Assembly: GCA_013154205.1 (NCBI GenBank)
Contig: JAADCY010000059.1
Coordinates: 1 to 19,214 of the forward strand
Reading direction: 5' to 3'
Origin: Thermoproteota archaeon
Lineage (GTDB): Archaea > Thermoproteota > Thermoprotei_A > Sulfolobales > Desulfurococcaceae
DNA: 19,214 nt
The notes beneath the pieces were generated by a model, which was not told the DNA's origin, made no database searches, and was given only the letters and a program-made list of their open reading frames with translations. Positions 14,515-19,214 of the stretch are shown here, piece after piece. Position 1 is the stretch's first letter, and each line of letters begins with the position of its first letter. The translations under genes were made by a program, and so were the position numbers.

Positions 14515-15702
14515 TTAGATCGGTTGAGGCCCTTCTACTTCTTTTAACTGTTCAATAACATATCTCCTTATCTCGTCGAGACAGGGGAGATCACGTATAA
14601 TTCTTCCATTCTCAATGTATTTGACTAATAAGGGCTCATAGCCTTGTGGTATACATCCTTTACCGAAAGGCCTTATGATATCGTTTAAACCAGGCCTTTT
14701 TCGGAGTAATTGTTTAGCGCCGGGAAGCTTACCTCTTTTTGTGAACGGTTTCCATACCCCGTTCTCCTCTATCTCGACTATGTCAGCACTAATATCTATT
14801 GATGGAGGGAAGGACACACTGGTCCCTATGCCGAATGCGTCAACTACATCTCTTAACTCTACGAGGCTCTTCTCATCTATTCCACCGCTTACAACTATTT
14901 TCACATGAGTGTAGCCGTGTAGATCGAGAGTCCACCTGACCTCCTCAACTATAGCTCTCATATTTCCTCTCCGACTACTAGGAGTGTCCAGTCTTACCCC
15001 GTAGAGCTTATCTCCTAAAGCCTTGGCAGCCATGAGTGATTCTACGCGTTCATCGTAGAGTGTGTCGACAAGCATTATCCTAGGCACATCATCCTCGACG
15101 ATCTCGTCGAATGCTTTCCAAGCCTTCACTTGGTCTCCGAAGACAAGTATTAATGCGTGCGGCATAGTCCCTACGGGTTTTAAGCCCAGGTATTTCTGAC
15201 TTATAGTACCGGAGACTGCATCCATACCACCTATATATGCAGCTCTATCAGCCATAGGGGCAAGTGCTGGGTGAAGAGCTCTTAGACCGAAGAATAAGAG
15301 TGTCTTATCCATGGCTAGCCTTTTCATCCTAGCTGCTTTGGAAGCTATACTGGAGTAGTGGCGAAGAATACCCAGTAGAGGAGTCTCATAGACTGAGAAG
15401 TCATCATAATATCCTTCAACTATCATTAAGGGTTCTCCAGCTTTAAACAAGGTTCCCTCGGGCAAAGCATAAACAGTGAACGGCTTACCCTCGAGGAGCT
15501 TAAGGGCTTCCTCAAGTCCAGCGAAGACTGCCCAATCATATCCTTTAGGAAGCTTGTTCACATGGAACTCTATTCTAACTTTCTTCCTAATGTTCTTCGT
15601 ACGGAGGATTTTACGTGTTCTGACAAAATATATGTCCGTTACTTCACCGCTATAGATCTCTTCATCCAATGCTATATAGAAGCGGCGTTTTTTCTCATTC
15701 AC
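14515..15702 (-). CDS. Nicotinate phosphoribosyltransferase, archaeal type
   Basis: It makes nicotinate mononucleotide from nicotinate and PRPP, the entry to NAD through the Preiss-Handler route. Family blocks are FFGLRALHP (137-145), VGTMPHALI (177-185, His182), LVDTLYDE (211-218), GVRLDTPSS (235-243), IVVSGGIDE (269-277) and FGIGTSVSF (290-298), the last shaping the phosphate site. Length (395) fits the shorter archaeal and Thermoplasma-type enzymes. The GTG at 15702 starts six bases after the stop of the upstream gene, with GGTGA inside that gene's end, so the two are co-transcribed. It is the last gene of a vitamin/cofactor cluster. The gene is often called pncB in bacteria. Confidence 0.93.
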   Translation of the reverse strand: MNEKKRRFYIALDEEIYSGEVTDIYFVRTRKILRTKNIRKKVRIEFHVNKLPKGYDWAVFAGLEEALKLLEGKPFTVYALPEGTLFKAGEPLMIVEGYYDDFSVYETPLLGILRHYSSIASKAARMKRLAMDKTLLFFGLRALHPALAPMADRAAYIGGMDAVSGTISQKYLGLKPVGTMPHALILVFGDQVKAWKAFDEIVEDDVPRIMLVDTLYDERVESLMAAKALGDKLYGVRLDTPSSRRGNMRAIVEEVRWTLDLHGYTHVKIVVSGGIDEKSLVELRDVVDAFGIGTSVSFPPSIDISADIVEIEENGVWKPFTKRGKLPGAKQLLRKRPGLNDIIRPFGKGCIPQGYEPLLVKYIENGRIIRDLPCLDEIRRYVIEQLKEVEGPQPI

Positions 15703-15707
15703 CGTCT

Positions 15708-16133
15708 CTACTCACCCATAACCATAACTATGATGTGTCTTAGCGATCTAGGCCCATCCATCTCGACGACGAAGATGTTCTGCCAAGTACCTCTCACAAG
15801 CCTCCCATTAATCACAGGGAATACTCTATCGGCCCCGATCAGAGCTGATCCGATATGTGCATGAGCATTATCATCTATAATGTTATGCCTCCACTTACTA
15901 CTCCCTGGATCAGTCAATTCTTTTATCTTGGTAAGAATATCGGATATTAGCCCCGATTCATGCTCATTAGCAATAATCGCCGCTGTCGCATGAGGAGCGA
16001 ACACAAGGCACATACCGTTCCGGACTCCACTCTCCTCAACGATCTGCTCTACTTCATGCGTGATATCTATAAGTTCAAACCTATTATGAGTAGAGATACG
16101 TATCTCCTTATAATAGACTTTCAAAGCATGCAC
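15708..16133 (-). CDS. YjbQ/UPF0047 family protein
   Basis: A compact 141-residue member of the YjbQ family. Diagnostic blocks are MCLVFAPHATAAIIANE (41-57), WRHN (81-84), DDNAHAHIGSALIG (87-100) and GTWQNIFVVEMDGPR (115-129). The conserved His residues (48, 83, 91, 93) probably make a metal site. Bacterial members show weak thiamin-phosphate synthase activity, but the true role is unsettled. The GTG start is the only good candidate near the homology start. A TATAAATT-like element on the minus strand near 16174-16181, overlapping the end of arfC, might give it a separate promoter. It lies between riboflavin and NAD synthesis genes, which fits a cofactor role without proving it. Confidence 0.9.
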   Translation of the reverse strand: MHALKVYYKEIRISTHNRFELIDITHEVEQIVEESGVRNGMCLVFAPHATAAIIANEHESGLISDILTKIKELTDPGSSKWRHNIIDDNAHAHIGSALIGADRVFPVINGRLVRGTWQNIFVVEMDGPRSLRHIIVMVMGE

Positions 16134-16176
16134 CCAAGCCTTTTTTCAAGAACGAATTATCTAGTTATAAGGAAAT

Positions 16177-16851
16177 TTATATCGCTCGATACACAAGCAC
16201 TACTTCACCAGTCACATGATCCACTTGTACCGACGATAATTTTAGATCAATAATGCCTTGCATCTCCTTATTTATAATGGGCACACCGTTCATTCCAATG
16301 ATCTTTGGCGAAATACTTATGATCATTTCATCAAATAATTTCTTCTCCACAAGCTCACCTATAAGCCTCCCACCTCCTTGGACGAGCAGTCTTGACACTC
16401 TATATTTATTCTTGAGCACCTCGAGAACCCTGCATAGATCTATGTGGTCTTCGTCATCAATAGGATCAATATATTCGAGCACAACATTACGTGCTGAGAT
16501 CTCTCTTGCCTTAGCCATACCCTTGTTTCTTGATGACGTAAATATTATTGTCGCGGAGACCATAGTATCCAATATATTTGCATCAACTGGTATTGATAAC
16601 TTGCCATCAACAACGACACGTATAGGTAGCTTATCCTCACCGCTCAACGGCCTAGGCATGAGTACAGGATTGTCCACAACAACCGTATTAGCGCCCACCA
16701 TTATAGCGTCAACACTACGACGCAGAAAATGCATTCTCGCCAAATCTCTCTCAGAGCTGAGAAGAGTACGTTCACCTTTTACGGATATACGGCCATCAAT
16801 AGTCTGCGTGGCAAAAATGATTACGTATGGTCTTGAACATGTTTTCTGCAT
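16177..16851 (-). CDS. arfC: 2,5-diamino-6-ribosylamino-4(3H)-pyrimidinone 5'-phosphate reductase
   Basis: This is the RibD C-terminal/RIB7-type reductase, which reduces the ribosyl side chain to ribityl early in archaeal riboflavin and F420 synthesis using NAD(P)H. Visible blocks are FATQTIDGRIS (13-23), DAIMVGANTVVVDNP (48-62), LPIRVVVDG (75-83), LLVQGGGRLIGEL (155-167) and LFDEMIISISPKIIG (172-186). At 224 residues it has the reductase domain alone, without a deaminase domain, as expected in archaea. The ATG has GGAGTGAT seven bases upstream. It heads the minus-strand cofactor cluster and is divergent from hsp20. An alternative product name in databases is RibD-type or RIB7 reductase. Confidence 0.92.
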   Translation of the reverse strand: MQKTCSRPYVIIFATQTIDGRISVKGERTLLSSERDLARMHFLRRSVDAIMVGANTVVVDNPVLMPRPLSGEDKLPIRVVVDGKLSIPVDANILDTMVSATIIFTSSRNKGMAKAREISARNVVLEYIDPIDDEDHIDLCRVLEVLKNKYRVSRLLVQGGGRLIGELVEKKLFDEMIISISPKIIGMNGVPIINKEMQGIIDLKLSSVQVDHVTGEVVLVYRAI

Positions 16852-16897
16852 TATATTATCACTCCTTTATCCCTATGAACCATAGTATAATTAGTGA

Positions 16898-16906
16898 GTT
16901 TATACC
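16898..16906. promoter_or_regulatory. Shared TATA-like element between arfC and hsp20
   Basis: GTTTATACC on the plus strand reads GGTATAAAC on the minus strand, so one element could direct both genes. For hsp20 it would place the start near 16928 with an 18-base leader. For arfC it would leave a leader of about 25 bases with GGAGTGAT. Both distances fit archaeal promoters. Confidence 0.4.
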
Positions 16907-16945
16907 TTATTTTGTAACGGAGGAGAAAAGAACCGGGTGATCGGT

Positions 16946-17512
16946 ATGGAGGACTGGGAGAAGAAGAGGAGGGATAGGGAGTTCAGAGACCTGTTCAGTA
17001 TGATAGATGAATTCATCAGAGAGATCGAGAAGGAATTCTACAGGTTCTTCAACGAGATAGAGTTCTCACCATTCACGCCGCTATCATTTGGTAAAGAAGG
17101 AGAATACAAGATCATGGGACCATACGTCTACGGCTTTAGAATAACAATAGGGCCTGACGGCAAACCCATTATCGAGGAGTTCGGCAATGTTAAGCGAGTA
17201 CGTGGAAAACCAAAGATCAGCGAGGAGCGCGAGCCTCTCGTCGACGTCTTCGAGAACGACGATGAAATCATTGTTGTTGCAGAAATACCAGGTGTCGAGA
17301 AAGAAAACATAAAGGTAGAAGTATCTGATGATAGGAGGAGGCTCATAATTAGGGCAAGCGATGAGAAGAGGAAATACTATAAAGAGGTAGAGCTACCAGC
17401 TGAAGTAGATCCTGAAAGCGCTAAGGCAAACTACAAGAATGGAGTCCTCGAGGTCAGGTTGAAGAAAATAAAAAGTAAGGAGAAGAAGAAATACGAGATT
17501 AAGGTAGAGTAA
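16946..17512 (+). CDS. Small heat-shock protein, Hsp20/alpha-crystallin family
   Basis: An ATP-independent chaperone that binds unfolding proteins as large oligomers in the cytosol. The alpha-crystallin domain covers about residues 96-183 from this start. It opens with PLVDVFENDDEIIVVAEIPGV and ends with NYKNGVLEVRLKK, where GVL is the family's hallmark. A C-terminal IKV can serve as the I-x-I/V oligomer contact. The N-terminal region of about 95 residues is long and charged with an amphipathic helix, and is typical of archaeal Hsp20 with an extended arm. The ATG at 16946 has GGTGAT four to five bases upstream; an in-frame GTG at 16937 would add three residues. Heat induction is expected for the family, and a dedicated TATA element is present. 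Confidence 0.93.
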   Translation: MEDWEKKRRDREFRDLFSMIDEFIREIEKEFYRFFNEIEFSPFTPLSFGKEGEYKIMGPYVYGFRITIGPDGKPIIEEFGNVKRVRGKPKISEEREPLVDVFENDDEIIVVAEIPGVEKENIKVEVSDDRRRLIIRASDEKRKYYKEVELPAEVDPESAKANYKNGVLEVRLKKIKSKEKKKYEIKVE

Positions 17513-17519
17513 TTTTTTC
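17513..17519 (+). terminator. T-tract after hsp20
   Basis: A T-rich run (ATTTTTTCT) directly follows the hsp20 stop codon and fits an archaeal T-tract terminator. Confidence 0.4.
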
Positions 17520-17575
17520 TATGATCATTATTCCTCCCTATATACTTGAACGACTTTACCGGGGTGAATAGATCC

Positions 17576-18103
17576 ATGTATCTAATTGTAGTAAGTGATA
17601 CACATGATAACATGCCTGTTATAAAGAAGTTTGTCGACCTTGTAAACTCTAAGTACAAGGGAGAGAAAACTATAGTGCATTTAGGCGATATGATAAGCCC
17701 CTTTGCCGCGCGTTATCTTGTTGAAAACCTAGAGGATGTTAAAAGAGGTATTTTCGTCTATGGGAATAATGACGGTGATAAAATATTATTGTACAAGATC
17801 CTCAGTAAGGCTAACTGGGAAGTATATCATGGACCCACAATAATCGAGCTATTCGGTAAGAAAGTATTGATTATGCATGGTTTTAACGGGTCAGAACACA
17901 CTGCCTTAATAGCGAGCAGTCTTTCACAATCTGAGAACGTAGATGCAGTATTCTATGGGCACACTCATCGCATGGACTACAGAGTGATTAAAGGAAAAAT
18001 CATCGTTAATCCTGGTGAAGCATGCGGATACCTAACAGGTAAATCTACATTTATGGTTCTCGACAAGGATACTTTCAAGCCCGAAATAGTCGAAATACAG
18101 TGA
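17576..18103 (+). CDS. Metallophosphoesterase, YfcE/MJ0936-like
   Basis: A 175-residue calcineurin-like phosphodiesterase or phosphatase with all metal ligands present: SDTHDN (Asp8, His10), HLGDMIS (Asp), YGNNDGD (Asn), MHGF (His) and YGHTHRMD (two His). The layout and size match MJ0936/YfcE-type enzymes, which cleave phosphodiesters with Mn or Ni; the natural substrate is unknown. The ATG at 17576 has GGGGTGA eight bases upstream. The frame extends to 17546 without homology. It lies 63 bases after hsp20 on the same strand, with a T-tract between, so co-transcription is uncertain. It is a useful intact comparison for the degenerate relative at 12143-12739. Confidence 0.91.
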   Translation: MYLIVVSDTHDNMPVIKKFVDLVNSKYKGEKTIVHLGDMISPFAARYLVENLEDVKRGIFVYGNNDGDKILLYKILSKANWEVYHGPTIIELFGKKVLIMHGFNGSEHTALIASSLSQSENVDAVFYGHTHRMDYRVIKGKIIVNPGEACGYLTGKSTFMVLDKDTFKPEIVEIQ

Positions 18104-18148
18104 TAAAACAAACTGATCCATCACTAGGTTTAAGAAAAGCAAAGCATA

Positions 18149-18156
18149 CTTTATTC
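18149..18156 (+). promoter_or_regulatory. Possible TATA element for uridine phosphorylase
   Basis: CTTTATTC is about 43 bases before the ATG, which gives a start near 18179 and a leader of about 17 bases that includes GGTGAG. Weak match to consensus. Confidence 0.28.
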
Positions 18157-18195
18157 ATAAGCATATTTCTATCTCTCCCTCCATGGTGAGCGTTT

Positions 18196-19062
18196 ATGTT
18201 TGAAGGGAAAAAACTGAAAAGTGCGAGCATTCCTGAGGATGAGTCAAAAAGACAATATCATATAATGGCCGGGCCAGGCGATGTTAGTAGGTATGTTTTA
18301 CTTCCAGGAGATCCGGGGCGTGTGAAGAAAATAGCGTCTTATTGGGATAAGTCATGGGAGGTTGCATCCCATAGAGAATATCTTACGTACAGTGGGTATT
18401 ACAAGGGCGTGTTTATCTCAGCTACAAGCACTGGAATAGGTTCTCCTTCAACAGCTATTGCTATCGAGGAATTAGCGAGGATAGGTGCTGATACGTTCAT
18501 TAGAGTTGGTACAACGGGAGCTATAAAGAGGGATATACGTGTGGGAGACCTCATAATTTCGACAGCCGCGGTGAGACTAGAGGGGACTAGTAAGGAATAC
18601 GTCATCCCAGAATATCCTGCTGCAGCATCATTAGACGTGGTCATGGCCCTCATCGCCGCCGCGGAAGAACTAGGTGTAAGATATCATCTTGGCATTACAG
18701 CGAGCACCGACAGTTTCTATGTAGGCCAGGAAAGACCAGGGCTTAGAGGCTACCTACCCCCCTTCAAGAAGGGTCTCGTCGACTTTCTTAAATCCGTCAA
18801 CGTATTGAACTTCGAGATGGAGGCAGCCACTATATTCACGCTCGCAAATATATATGGCCTAAGAGCTGGGGCTGTATGTGCCGCAATAGCGAATAGGGAA
18901 ACCGAGGAATTCGTGGTAGAGGCAGGCGTTGAGGACGCCGTGAAAGTCGCTAATGAAGCTGTGAAAATACTTAGTGAATGGGACAATGAAATGGAGAAGC
19001 AGGGGAAGAAAAACGTTACGCCATCAATAATTCATAAATGGATATCCCGGATACATGGCTGA
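18196..19062 (+). CDS. udp: Uridine phosphorylase (nucleoside phosphorylase family)
   Basis: Catalyses reversible phosphorolysis of uridine, or related nucleosides, to base and ribose 1-phosphate. Blocks of the NP-I family are LLPGDPGRVKKIA (35-47), SHREYLTYSG (58-67), SATSTGIGSPSTAI (75-88), RVGTTGAI (103-110), TDSFYVGQ (171-178) and NFEMEAATIF (205-214), where the Glu-Met-Glu contacts ribose. Length is 288, somewhat above the bacterial enzyme because of an N-terminal arm. GGTGAG lies before the ATG. The gene's last eight bases overlap the ATG of a PfkB-family kinase gene. Specificity for uridine over other nucleosides is inferred from closest resemblance. Confidence 0.92.
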   Translation: MFEGKKLKSASIPEDESKRQYHIMAGPGDVSRYVLLPGDPGRVKKIASYWDKSWEVASHREYLTYSGYYKGVFISATSTGIGSPSTAIAIEELARIGADTFIRVGTTGAIKRDIRVGDLIISTAAVRLEGTSKEYVIPEYPAAASLDVVMALIAAAEELGVRYHLGITASTDSFYVGQERPGLRGYLPPFKKGLVDFLKSVNVLNFEMEAATIFTLANIYGLRAGAVCAAIANRETEEFVVEAGVEDAVKVANEAVKILSEWDNEMEKQGKKNVTPSIIHKWISRIHG

Positions 19063-19214
19063 GGCGATTATTTTGAGGAAGAACAAGCCTTTACACATAA
19101 GTGTCGGAAACCTTAACATCGACATATCGATGTATGTACAGTCATTTCCAGGACCCGATGAAAGCATTATCGCTGACGATGCACTGATATCATGCGGTGG
19201 CTCGGCCACCAACT
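19055..19214 (+). CDS. PfkB-family sugar/nucleoside kinase, N-terminal part (runs off the window)
   Basis: The reading frame starts ATG GCT GAG and gives about 53 residues before the window ends. It contains LHISVGNLNIDISMYV, the usual first strand of PfkB kinases (VGxxxxD), and ISCGGSATN, the GGxxxN signature that binds sugar. It starts within the last codons of the uridine phosphorylase gene, so the two are likely coupled. PfkB members with related partners include ribokinase, nucleoside kinase and ribose-1-phosphate kinase. Because the neighbour makes ribose 1-phosphate, a ribose-1-phosphate or nucleoside kinase is the leading guess. Only the N-terminus is available, so substrate cannot be read. 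Confidence 0.82.
   Translation, partial: MAEAIILRKNKPLHISVGNLNIDISMYVQSFPGPDESIIADDALISCGGSATN

Noticed and set aside
16253..16885. A 210-residue open frame on the plus strand
   Set aside because: It is antisense to arfC, whose family blocks are complete, and shows only a Ser/Ile/Leu-rich low-complexity pattern.
1..19214. CRISPR arrays, insertion sequences, integrase or attachment sites
   Set aside because: No evenly spaced repeats, transposase or integrase motifs, or terminal inverted repeats with target duplications were found on either strand.

Overview
The window reads as chromosomal DNA of a hyperthermophilic crenarchaeote, most likely a member of the Desulfurococcales. Four things suggest this. 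Arg codons are mostly AGA/AGG and Ile codons often ATA. GGTG/GGTGA Shine-Dalgarno motifs and GTG or TTG starts are common. Several genes are archaeal families: DTD2-type D-aminoacyl-tRNA deacylase, Taw3, ADP-forming acyl-CoA synthetase, archaeal nicotinate phosphoribosyltransferase and ArfC-type RibD reductase. Genes are tightly packed on both strands. The longest gene-free stretch is only about 146 bases (2811-2956). I see no mobile element, CRISPR array, tRNA or rRNA gene. Genus assignment is inference only.

Layout. (1) 1-4015, plus strand: a DUF58 protein, a polytopic membrane protein and a 73-residue two-helix membrane protein form a tight operon. A GC-richer spacer with competing hairpins follows, then a beta-rich protein with its own likely promoter. 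(2) 4047-7208: four tRNA-related genes in alternating orientation (dtdA, taw3, thiI, MetRS beta-like tRNA-binding protein). (3) 7237-8625, minus strand: the alpha subunit of an ADP-forming acetyl/acyl-CoA synthetase, next to a run of strictly alternating purine/pyrimidine. (4) 8725-12038, minus strand: a TIM-barrel endonuclease IV-like protein, a Hef/RIG-I-like SF2 helicase and, overlapping the helicase by 8 bases, a degenerate sirtuin-like protein. (5) 12143-13737, minus strand: a nucleotidyltransferase coupled by a 4-base overlap to a degenerate calcineurin-like phosphoesterase. (6) 13798-14478, plus strand: a HAD hydrolase. (7) 14515-16851, minus strand: a vitamin/cofactor cluster (arfC, yjbQ-like, pncB-like). 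(8) 16946-18103, plus strand: a small heat-shock protein and an intact metallophosphoesterase. (9) 18196-19214, plus strand: uridine phosphorylase overlapping the start of a PfkB-family kinase that runs off the window.

How the parts fit. Most of the window is housekeeping: tRNA modification and proofreading, energy conservation from acyl-CoA, cofactor synthesis, nucleoside salvage or breakdown, and protein folding. The parts that look least described are the helicase plus pseudo-sirtuin pair, the nucleotidyltransferase plus pseudo-phosphoesterase pair, and the DUF58 membrane operon. In three minus-strand proteins (sirtuin-like, phosphoesterase-like, endonuclease IV-like) the fold signature is readable but several catalytic or metal-binding residues are replaced. 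This is visible in the sequence; what these proteins do instead is unknown.
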